Source: Steroidobacteraceae bacterium
GTDB taxonomy: Bacteria; Pseudomonadota; Gammaproteobacteria; Steroidobacterales; Steroidobacteraceae
Assembly (NCBI GenBank): GCA_019187185.1
Contig: JABAQU010000002.1
Coordinates: forward strand, 297,248-361,247
Length of the DNA: 64,000 bases
Direction of reading: 5' to 3'
Below, piece after piece: positions 42,992-50,414 of the stretch. Both the position numbers and the translations under genes were made by a program. The stretch's first letter is position 1; each line of letters starts with the position of its first letter. Under the pieces are notes generated by a model. That model saw only the letters and a program-made list of their open reading frames with translations, was not told the origin of the DNA and made no database searches.

Positions 42992-45232
42992 TCAGAACTT
43001 GTACGACAGGATCGCGCCGACCGTGCGCGGCTGGATCACGCTCGCCGTGGCGCGAATGAACCCCACGGCCGGCCGGGCGGTGCCGCTCGAGTAGCCGTAT
43101 TCGTCGAAGAGGTTCGTCGCGTAGAACGACACACCGAAATTGCCGCGCTCGAGTGCGACGTGCAGATCGGTGATCACGTTGCTGTCAATGACGAAGTTGT
43201 AGATCAGCGGCGTGATCGTCGCGCCGTTGGCGCCCGTACCGCCCTCGAAGCCCGTGTCCTGGCTGTCGGTGTAGCGCATGCCGAGGCCGATCGACGCCCT
43301 CGTGCCGCTCGCCAGCGTGAATGACCGCTCGCCGCGCACGGCCCAGGTCCACTGTGGGATACCCGGCAGGTTTTCGCCGCCCCGCGCACCGAATGCCGAC
43401 GTCTCGTCGTCGTCGAGCGTGCTGTGCGTGTAGGCGAGGCTCGCGGTCACCTTGAAGTCGTTGGCCGTCGCATACCCGAGCGCGCCTTCGAACCCGTACG
43501 CGGTGACGTCGCTGTTGGCATTGCCGCCGGTCATTGCGCCGTTGACGTAGATGCGCGCCTGCAGGTTCTCCCACTTGAGCCACCAGGCCGCCACGTCGTA
43601 GGTGAGACGGCCGTCGCCGACATAACCCTTGGCGCCCGCTTCGTAGCTCCACAGCGTGTCGGACTCGACCATCACGGGCGCCACGTTGTTGCCGTTGACG
43701 TCGCGCAGCGGCAGGTTGGCGGCCGCCGGGCGATAGCCGCTCGCGGCCCGCGCGTAGAACGACAGCGAGTCCTTCGGGCGGTAGCGCGCCGAGAAGCTGT
43801 ACGTGTCGACGGTGTCGTCGACATTGGTGGGCGGCGTGTCGCCGACCAGGATCTCCGGGCCGTCGTCGATCGCGATCGATGCCTTGACCTTGGCGACGCG
43901 CACGCCGGCCGTGACGTCGAACTGCGGCGTCACGTAGTACGTGAGATTGCCGAAGCCGGCGGTCTCCTTGAGTTCGGACGGAATGTTGACGTCGAGCAGC
44001 ACGAAGTTGGTCGGCAGGCCCGCGAGACGCTGGCCGTTGCCGCTCTCCTCCTTCGAGTAGATGGCGCCGATGCTCCAGTCGAAATTGCCGGCGGCGCGCG
44101 GCTTCTCCCGCGACACGAGGCGGATTTCCTGCACGAACCGATCGGTCGTCGTGGTGCCCGTGAACGGCGCGTTGTCGACGGTGCAGCCGCAGAACAGCGC
44201 CACCAGCGGGCCGAAATCGGCGACCAGGTCCGTCGTCGAGGTGACAGTGCGCTCCTGGTTGCTGGTCGATGAAATCAGGTTCGCGAAATCGAACTCGTAA
44301 TTCAGCGTGCCCGCGATCAGCGAGAACTTGCTCTCGTCGAGCGAGTACGCCGTGTCGGTATCGAAGGGGCCGTTCGCCGGCACGAACGGCGGGCCATCGA
44401 GCGCGACGGTGTTGCGGCCGTGGAAGGTGGTCTTGTCGTGCAGGCCGAGCAGCGAGGCGCTGAAGCGGTCCGTGATGTTCCCGGCGAGCTTCGCCATGCC
44501 GCCGTAGTTCTCGTAGCCGTTGACGTTCTTGGCGGCGCCGGTCGCGGATTCCGGAATGCGGTCGATGAACCCGCCGACATCCTCGTAGTAACCGGACAGG
44601 CTGACGCCGAAGCGGTCGGCGACGATCGGCGCCATGACACGGCCCGTGTAACGCTGGCTCGAGTTCCCGTGGTCGATGGCCGACATGTCGACGCTCGCCG
44701 ATCCGGAGAGTTCGGCCTTCGTCGGGTCCGGCGTCACGTAGCGGATGAGGCCGCCCATCGAGGAGGCGCCGTACAGCGTGCCCTGGGGACCCTTGATCAG
44801 TTCGATCCGCTCCATGCCGGCCTTCATCACGTCGAGCATCAACTCCGCGCCGGATGCCGACCCGTTGCCCGAGCCGATCGGCACGTCGTCGATGTACACA
44901 CCCACCGTGGGCGCCGACGTGAAGGTCGACACGCCGCGCATCGTGATGCCGTTGTCGATCGGCGCGCTGCCGCCGCGGAAGTACACGCCGGGCGTGTAGT
45001 TCACGACGTCTTCCAGCGTCGTGAGGCCGCCAACGGCGAGGGTCTGCGGGTCGACCGTCGCTACCGCGAGCGCGGTGTCCTGCAAGGTCTCGTTGCGGCG
45101 CGAGGCCGTCACGATCACTTCATCGATCGGCGCAGCAGCCGCTTCCGCTGCGCTCGCCACCGCCGTGCCGAACCCCGGCGCCGCGAGCACCACGCCCGCG
45201 ACCACCCATGCCCTTCTTGAAAACGCTCCCAC
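42992..45232 (-). CDS. TonB-dependent outer-membrane receptor
   Basis: A 746-residue receptor: signal peptide (about 1-30), TonB-box-like PIDEVIVTASRR, plug domain (TLEDVVNYTPGVYFRGG...GITMRGVST...VYIDDVPIG...MERIELIKGPQGTLYGASSMGGLIRYVT) and a 22-strand-type barrel ending AILSYKF. GTG 45232 is chosen: AGGAG lies 8 nt upstream and the signal peptide fits; the frame continues upstream without protein-like sequence. It resembles the catabolic or siderophore receptors of Caulobacter/Xanthomonas type. The substrate is unknown, but the sugar genes upstream suggest an oligosaccharide. Confidence 0.9.
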   Translation of the reverse strand: MGAFSRRAWVVAGVVLAAPGFGTAVASAAEAAAAPIDEVIVTASRRNETLQDTALAVATVDPQTLAVGGLTTLEDVVNYTPGVYFRGGSAPIDNGITMRGVSTFTSAPTVGVYIDDVPIGSGNGSASGAELMLDVMKAGMERIELIKGPQGTLYGASSMGGLIRYVTPDPTKAELSGSASVDMSAIDHGNSSQRYTGRVMAPIVADRFGVSLSGYYEDVGGFIDRIPESATGAAKNVNGYENYGGMAKLAGNITDRFSASLLGLHDKTTFHGRNTVALDGPPFVPANGPFDTDTAYSLDESKFSLIAGTLNYEFDFANLISSTSNQERTVTSTTDLVADFGPLVALFCGCTVDNAPFTGTTTTDRFVQEIRLVSREKPRAAGNFDWSIGAIYSKEESGNGQRLAGLPTNFVLLDVNIPSELKETAGFGNLTYYVTPQFDVTAGVRVAKVKASIAIDDGPEILVGDTPPTNVDDTVDTYSFSARYRPKDSLSFYARAASGYRPAAANLPLRDVNGNNVAPVMVESDTLWSYEAGAKGYVGDGRLTYDVAAWWLKWENLQARIYVNGAMTGGNANSDVTAYGFEGALGYATANDFKVTASLAYTHSTLDDDETSAFGARGGENLPGIPQWTWAVRGERSFTLASGTRASIGLGMRYTDSQDTGFEGGTGANGATITPLIYNFVIDSNVITDLHVALERGNFGVSFYATNLFDEYGYSSGTARPAVGFIRATASVIQPRTVGAILSYKF

Positions 45233-45277
45233 GAGATTTTCTCCTATTGGTGAGATTTCGCCGCTTTTTTCTAATCT

Positions 45278-45322
45278 GAGAATTTCTCGGCGCAGAAATA
45301 TCATATCGGCAGGATTTGTCAA
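45278..45322 (-). promoter_or_regulatory. Promoter and possible operator of the TonB receptor gene
   Basis: On the minus strand a perfect -35 TTGACA (45322-45317) is followed after 16 bp by a weak -10, TATTTC (45300-45295). Just downstream, near the expected start of transcription, lies the palindrome GAGAA-T-TTCTC (45278-45288). This 109-bp AT-rich gap is the only sizeable break in the run of minus-strand genes from 56967 to 41437. Confidence 0.45.
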
Positions 45323-45341
45323 CCGTCGATTCACCGTTGCT

Positions 45342-46274
45342 TCAGCGCAACGAGCCCGCCAGCACATCGGCGAAGAACCGCGCGACCCGCCGTCGCGCCC
45401 GTACCGCTTCCGGCAGCCCCGGCGTCACGGCCTGGAAGGAATGGTGCAGCCCCTCGTAGATGTCGAGCCGCACCGGGCAGCCCGCGTCGTCGAGGCGGCG
45501 GTACAGCCGCACGGAGTCCGACAGCAGGATCTCGCGCGTGCCGCACTGGATCAGGGTCGGCGGAAAGCCGGCGTCGTAACGGCCGTGGACCGGCGAGACC
45601 TCGGGATCGCCGTGGCGCTCCAATGGTGCATAGGCGAGCGCCGCGTGCTCGAGGTTGCCGGGGTAGCGGAGGATGGGATCGGCCTCCGCCAGCCAGCGGT
45701 GGCTCGCCCCCTCGCCTGCGAGGTCGCACCAGGGCGACCACAGGGCCAACGCACGTGGCCGCTGGGCGTCGTGCAGCGCGAGCGTGGCCGAGAGCGCGAG
45801 CCCACCGCCCGCGGAATCGCCGACCAGCAGCACCTCGTCGGCAGCGGCCGTCAGCGAGGCCAGCGTGCGGGCCACCTGCGCGATCGTCGCGTCGCACCGG
45901 GATCGCGGCGCGCGCGGATAGTCGATCGACCAGAGTTCGAGCCCGAGGTCGTGCGCGAGCGGCACGGAGGCGAACAGGCTCGAACGCGCGGAGAAGAGCG
46001 TGTACCCGCCGCCGTGCAGGAAGACGATCCGGGGTCCGTCCGGCGGGGCACTCGCGGGCGTGACGACTTCCACGTCGAGCCCGGCCACCTGTTCCGTGCG
46101 CAGCCGCGGGCCGTAGCGTTCGAGCGTGCGCGCATTGGCGGCGGCCACGGCGGCCTCCTGCCGCTCGAACAGCGCATCCCAGGCGGCCTGATCGTCGGGC
46201 CGCGGAATGCTCTCGGGATGCCCTGCCCTCGCCTCCAGCGCGGCGATCGCCGTCGCGGCTTCGGTCGAGAGCAT
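45342..46274 (-). CDS. Alpha/beta hydrolase, hormone-sensitive-lipase-like esterase
   Basis: A 310-residue cytoplasmic esterase with FLHGGGYTLFS (oxyanion HGGG), GDSAGGGLALSATLA (nucleophile serine), an acid in the RRLDDAGCPVRLDIYEGLHHSF region and the catalytic histidine in GLHHSF. No signal peptide. ATG 46274 starts 17 bp after the kinase stop. In this setting it could remove acyl groups from imported sugars, but that is a guess. Confidence 0.85.
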   Translation of the reverse strand: MLSTEAATAIAALEARAGHPESIPRPDDQAAWDALFERQEAAVAAANARTLERYGPRLRTEQVAGLDVEVVTPASAPPDGPRIVFLHGGGYTLFSARSSLFASVPLAHDLGLELWSIDYPRAPRSRCDATIAQVARTLASLTAAADEVLLVGDSAGGGLALSATLALHDAQRPRALALWSPWCDLAGEGASHRWLAEADPILRYPGNLEHAALAYAPLERHGDPEVSPVHGRYDAGFPPTLIQCGTREILLSDSVRLYRRLDDAGCPVRLDIYEGLHHSFQAVTPGLPEAVRARRRVARFFADVLAGSLR

Positions 46275-46291
46275 CGTGGCGGCGCGCGCGT

Positions 46292-47782
46292 TCAGGCGAC
46301 GGACCTCAGCGCGGGATAGAGCGCGCAGTAGCGTTCGTAGTACTCGCGGTAGGCGGCGTGCGTGCGCGCATCGGGCTCGACGACTCGCGCGACGCGCGTC
46401 ATCGCGCGCGCGGCATCGGGGATCGCGCCGAACTGCCCGGCACCGACCGCCGCGAGGATGCCGCTGCCGAGGCACGCGGCCTCGGTCGTCTGCACGAGGC
46501 GCAACGGCATGCCGAGGACGTCCGCATGGATCTGCAGCCACAGGTCGGACTTCGCGACCCCGCCGGCCACGGTGAGCCCGTCGACGACGAAGCCGCTTGC
46601 GCGCAGGGTTTCGAGGATCAGGCGCGAGCCGTACGCCACGCCTTCCATGATGGCGCGCAGCACGTGGCCCCGCTGGTGACGCAGCGTGAGTCCCGTGATC
46701 GCCCCGCGCGACGATGCATCGGTGTGCGGCGTGCGGTTGCCCTGGAAATGCTCCTGCACCAGCACGCCCTCGCTGCCGGGCGGCACGGCCGCCGCCTCCC
46801 GGTTCAGGGCGTCGTAGCCCGTGTCGCGGCCGATCAGCGAGCGGAACCAGTTGACGACCGAACCGGTGGACGTCTGTCCACCCTCGACGAGGTGCAGGCC
46901 GGGAATCACGGCGTCCGCATACGTGCCCCAGATCCCCGCGCCGTGAAAAGCCTGCGCGCTCAAGCCGAGCTGCAGGTGCGAGGAGCCGGTGACCAGCGCC
47001 ATCGCGCCCGCGTCGACCACGCCCATGCCGATCATCGCGACCGAGGCGTCCGATCCGCCCTGCACGACGAGCGTCCCGGGAGAAAGGCCCAGATGGTCGG
47101 CGGCGGCCGGAGTGAGGGGCCCGATCGGCACGCCCGGTGCGAGCACCTCCTGCGGCCACTTGCGCCCGAGCGCCTCGAGGCCGAGCACGGCGAGCAGGCT
47201 CGTGGGCCACCCGCCGTCGCGTGCACGGTAGTGCCAGCGCACCGAGAGGTTGTTCAGGCTCGCGACGCGCCGGCCCGTCAGGTGCAGGTTGAGATAATCC
47301 TGGTACTCGCAGATCGTCGCCGCCGCCTCGAACGTGCGCGGCTCGTGGGCGGAAAGCCACGCGGCCTTCGGCAGCATCCATTCGGCCGACACCGGGCCAC
47401 GACCGCCGCTGTTGATCGCGAGCGCCGCGTCCTTGCTCGCCGCCACGCGCTGCGCCTCGGCCTGCGAGCGCACGTCCATCCAGATCAGCGCGGGGCGCAG
47501 CGCCTCGCCCTGCCCATCCAGCGCGACCACCGAGCAGCACGTCGTATCGACCGCGAGCGCGATGATGTCGCGCGCCGCGACGCCCGACGCCTGCACCGCC
47601 TGGCGCACCGATCGCCCGAGGGCCTGCCACCAGTCCCGCGGCTGCTGCTCGGCCCAGCCCGGTTGCGGAAACGCCGTCTCGTACCCGGTCGTCTCGAACG
47701 CGAGCGGCGTGCCGTGAAGATCAAACACGCCCGCACGCAGGCCTTCGGTCCCGCCATCGACGCCGATCACGCAGCGTGGCAT
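46292..47782 (-). CDS. FGGY-family carbohydrate kinase
   Basis: A 496-residue ASKHA sugar kinase: IGVDGGTEGLRAGVFD (phosphate-1), AVDTTCCSVVALDGQG, RPALIWMDVRSQAEA, GGSDASVAMIGMG, and the adenosine motif TVAGGVAKSDLWLQI. Xylulokinase, ribulokinase and fuculokinase all share this fold. Placed one base after a fucose/D-arabinose-type isomerase, it should phosphorylate that enzyme's ketose product, D-ribulose or L-fuculose. No aldolase gene for fuculose phosphate is nearby, which favours ribulose. Confidence 0.86.
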   Translation of the reverse strand: MPRCVIGVDGGTEGLRAGVFDLHGTPLAFETTGYETAFPQPGWAEQQPRDWWQALGRSVRQAVQASGVAARDIIALAVDTTCCSVVALDGQGEALRPALIWMDVRSQAEAQRVAASKDAALAINSGGRGPVSAEWMLPKAAWLSAHEPRTFEAAATICEYQDYLNLHLTGRRVASLNNLSVRWHYRARDGGWPTSLLAVLGLEALGRKWPQEVLAPGVPIGPLTPAAADHLGLSPGTLVVQGGSDASVAMIGMGVVDAGAMALVTGSSHLQLGLSAQAFHGAGIWGTYADAVIPGLHLVEGGQTSTGSVVNWFRSLIGRDTGYDALNREAAAVPPGSEGVLVQEHFQGNRTPHTDASSRGAITGLTLRHQRGHVLRAIMEGVAYGSRLILETLRASGFVVDGLTVAGGVAKSDLWLQIHADVLGMPLRLVQTTEAACLGSGILAAVGAGQFGAIPDAARAMTRVARVVEPDARTHAAYREYYERYCALYPALRSVA

Positions 47783-47783
47783 G

Positions 47784-49304
47784 TCAGTGCGTCTCCTCGA
47801 GCACCCGCACGCGAAAGCCGAGGCGCCGGCTGAGCTCGATCATTTCGTGGAACACGTCGCCATAGGCGACGGCGATGTGGTTGCTCCAGTAGTGCGCCAT
47901 CAGCGTGTCGCGGCCGATCCCGAGGTCGGCGATCATCAGCGGCCACTCGCGCGTCGTGCCGCGCCACCACGCATCGCGTTTCTGCGGCGGCAACGCGACG
48001 ACGCTGCCGCGGCCGATGTCCATCCAGAGTTCCCCGCCGCGCAGATAGGCGCGCGACCATGTGACATCCCCCGGCAGGCTCTCGCCCGCGAACGTGCCGC
48101 CCGGCACCGGGAAGTAGGTCGACGGCTGGCGATACGAGTGCACGCCGCGCAGCGAATCCGGATCGTGGTTGAAGGCGTACGCGCCGCTCGAGCCCGAGTT
48201 CAGCAGCACCCAGAGGAACCGCCCCTCGTGCTCGCCGCCCCAGCGGATGTCGTGGAAGAACACGGCCTGGTGCAGGCCCTTCGCCTTCAGCAGCCGCTTC
48301 ATCATCTCCATCGGCAGCACGTTGCCCTGGTCGGCTTCCGTCGCGTCGACGATCGTGTCGCCGTTCGATTCCGGTCGGCAGGTCGAATTGAACAGGCCCT
48401 CCGCGAAATCCGACGGCGCGCGCGAGCGGATGAGTCCGAGCTGGTACTGCCAGCCGATGCAGTCCGCGCGAAACTCGGCGACGAGATCGAGCACGGCGAG
48501 GTAGTCGCGCAGCTGCTCGCGGGTCGCGTTCACGTCGTAGTCGTGGGCGCCCTCGATGCCGTAATGGAAGGTCACGCCGCGGTCGCGCACGAACGCGAGC
48601 GCGTCGTCGATGCGCCGCTCGTCGATGTCCTTGCCACGCTCGATGATCCAGGCCTGGTCGACCTTGTGTTCCGCAAAGCCGACGCGGTTCAGCCAGCGCG
48701 GGCCGAGATACCCGTTGATCATGCCCATCGAGGTATCGCCGAGCATCAGCACGAGCGCGCGGCGCCGGTGGAACTCCTCGTGCACCCGGCCCGCCAGCGC
48801 CGCCGCGGCGGCCGGTGTCGCGGGTGGCTCGCGCAGCGCATGCACCGGATAGCGCACCTCACCGTTCGCGCACCACGCGGCGAGGTGTTCCATGAACGCC
48901 TCGTCCTGGCTCCAGTCGGCGGCGTCGGTCCACACGCGACTCGCAGCGCGATCGACGCTCTCGAGGCACGCCGCCGTGTTCAGCAGACCGACGAGACCCG
49001 GCCAGGTACCGGAGAAATTGCTCGCGAGCAGCAGCGGCGAGTCCTTGCCGACGACGCCGTCGGTCGTGTGTGGCCCATACACCCAATGCGCGTAGACACC
49101 AATCAGCGGCTCGTCGATCGGCCCGAGCCGTTCGATCGCCTCGTGTGGCTTCGTCAGCAGCCCCTCCACGCGCCGGTGGCGACGCCCGAGCCGATCGAGG
49201 GCGCGTTCGAGCTGGCGCGTCGATTCCTCGACGAGCGGCAGGGCGAGTTCGTTCGGGCGCGGGCGATAGTCGCCGGGCCAGAAGAGGTGGATCGTGTCGG
49301 ACAT
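47784..49304 (-). CDS. L-fucose/D-arabinose isomerase family protein
   Basis: A 506-residue protein that aligns block by block with E. coli FucI (591): ALVLMLGDTSMGMING...KVDQAWIIERGKDID with FucI's SMG and MTEL region. The catalytic acids are kept as E323 (VDATEAD) and D352 (FFHDIR), and H476 (WSNHIA) matches the third metal ligand. These manganese enzymes interconvert L-fucose/L-fuculose and D-arabinose/D-ribulose. It is shorter than FucI, so it forms a divergent subfamily. GGGAG precedes ATG 49304. It lies between the GH172 gene and the kinase. Confidence 0.8.
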   Translation of the reverse strand: MSDTIHLFWPGDYRPRPNELALPLVEESTRQLERALDRLGRRHRRVEGLLTKPHEAIERLGPIDEPLIGVYAHWVYGPHTTDGVVGKDSPLLLASNFSGTWPGLVGLLNTAACLESVDRAASRVWTDAADWSQDEAFMEHLAAWCANGEVRYPVHALREPPATPAAAAALAGRVHEEFHRRRALVLMLGDTSMGMINGYLGPRWLNRVGFAEHKVDQAWIIERGKDIDERRIDDALAFVRDRGVTFHYGIEGAHDYDVNATREQLRDYLAVLDLVAEFRADCIGWQYQLGLIRSRAPSDFAEGLFNSTCRPESNGDTIVDATEADQGNVLPMEMMKRLLKAKGLHQAVFFHDIRWGGEHEGRFLWVLLNSGSSGAYAFNHDPDSLRGVHSYRQPSTYFPVPGGTFAGESLPGDVTWSRAYLRGGELWMDIGRGSVVALPPQKRDAWWRGTTREWPLMIADLGIGRDTLMAHYWSNHIAVAYGDVFHEMIELSRRLGFRVRVLEETH

Positions 49305-49340
49305 GATCGTCTCCCGTGCGCTGAAGCGTGTGCGGCCGGC

Positions 49341-50414
49341 TCAGGTCGCCGGCGCGGGCGGCAGGTCCCGCAGGCGCTGCGCGGCATCCGGGATGGCCGG
49401 CAGCGGGTCGGAGGGCGTCGCCTGGTACCAGAAAGTGGCGCAGGACCAGTCGTCCTGCCGTTCGTACAACTCGGCCATGTAGTCGGCGATCGAGCGCGCA
49501 TTGCCGGTGGGCGAATGCCCGATCTGCTGGATCGACACCCGCATCTGCCGCTCGCAGAGCAGCGGGTCGGCCATGTGCCAGCGATAGATCGAGACCGCGC
49601 CGGTCTTCGTCGCGTCGTCGTGCTCGCGCCAGTTGGCGCCGTGGTAGAGGAAGGCGTTCGCCTGTATGCCCCAGGAGAGACCCACGTAGTCCTCGGTGCC
49701 GGTGCCGACGATCGTGGCGTGCCGGTCGTCGCCGTCGATCCATGCCTTCATTTCGCCCTCGCCCCACCAGCGCGGATCGAGCGGCCGCACGCCGATGACG
49801 CTGCCGAGGAAACGGATGCGGCCGCGCCGCAGGGGCAGCAGATCGAAGTCGCGGCCGATGGTCGTCGGGTTCTCGCGGCGAAACAGCACGTGCAGCCGGC
49901 CGACATCGTCGGCATGCGCATCGCCGAGCGTGTAGTCGACCTGGTAGAAGAACGGCAGGCGCAGCGGCGCCTCGTTGCACAGTTCGATGCGTGCACGACG
50001 CAGGAACGGCATCGGCAGCCAGATGTTCATGCCGAGCGCGCCGCCGACCGAATGCGCGCAGCTCTGGAACGCGCCCGTGCGTCCGTGCGCGAAGCCGAAG
50101 AAGTCGCCGAGCGGCGCTTCGACGCTCGGGTGCGACTGGTCGTCCCAGAAAATGCGCACGAGGCAACCGCGCAGCATTTCGGGCTGCGCATGCGTCGTGG
50201 CCCAGATATGGCGGATCGTGCCGGGCCCGGCGATGTTTGCGAGTTCGATCGTTTCCCCGGGATGCACATGGCGCACGGCCGAGCCCTTGCGGCCCGGCCC
50301 GAGCGGGCTCGCGGCCTGTCCGCCCGCGCCGGGTGCGCCGGTCGGGTTCTCGAAGCTGATCGAGCGCGTGACGAGCTTCACGCCGAGGTCGTAGGGCTGC
50401 AGGGGCGAGGTCAT
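49341..50414 (-). CDS. GH172 (DUF2961) family glycoside hydrolase
   Basis: A 357-residue protein with the DUF2961 double jelly-roll signatures: IAGPGTIRHIWATT (about 61-74), APLGDFFGFAHG, WWGEGEMKAWID (216-227) and GTGTEDYVGLSWG (237-249). The family's two catalytic carboxylates are expected in the last two motifs (E219/E221 and E241). Known GH172 enzymes are the difructose-dianhydride-I-forming alpha-D-fructofuranosidases and exo-D-arabinofuranosidases. No signal peptide, so it acts in the cytoplasm. ATG overlaps the M28 stop by 4 bp. Confidence 0.87.
   Translation of the reverse strand: MTSPLQPYDLGVKLVTRSISFENPTGAPGAGGQAASPLGPGRKGSAVRHVHPGETIELANIAGPGTIRHIWATTHAQPEMLRGCLVRIFWDDQSHPSVEAPLGDFFGFAHGRTGAFQSCAHSVGGALGMNIWLPMPFLRRARIELCNEAPLRLPFFYQVDYTLGDAHADDVGRLHVLFRRENPTTIGRDFDLLPLRRGRIRFLGSVIGVRPLDPRWWGEGEMKAWIDGDDRHATIVGTGTEDYVGLSWGIQANAFLYHGANWREHDDATKTGAVSIYRWHMADPLLCERQMRVSIQQIGHSPTGNARSIADYMAELYERQDDWSCATFWYQATPSDPLPAIPDAAQRLRDLPPAPAT

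Noticed and set aside
46292..47782. Naming the FGGY kinase xylB
   Set aside because: Fold motifs cannot separate xylulo-, ribulo- and fuculokinase, and the neighbouring isomerase is not of the xylose type.
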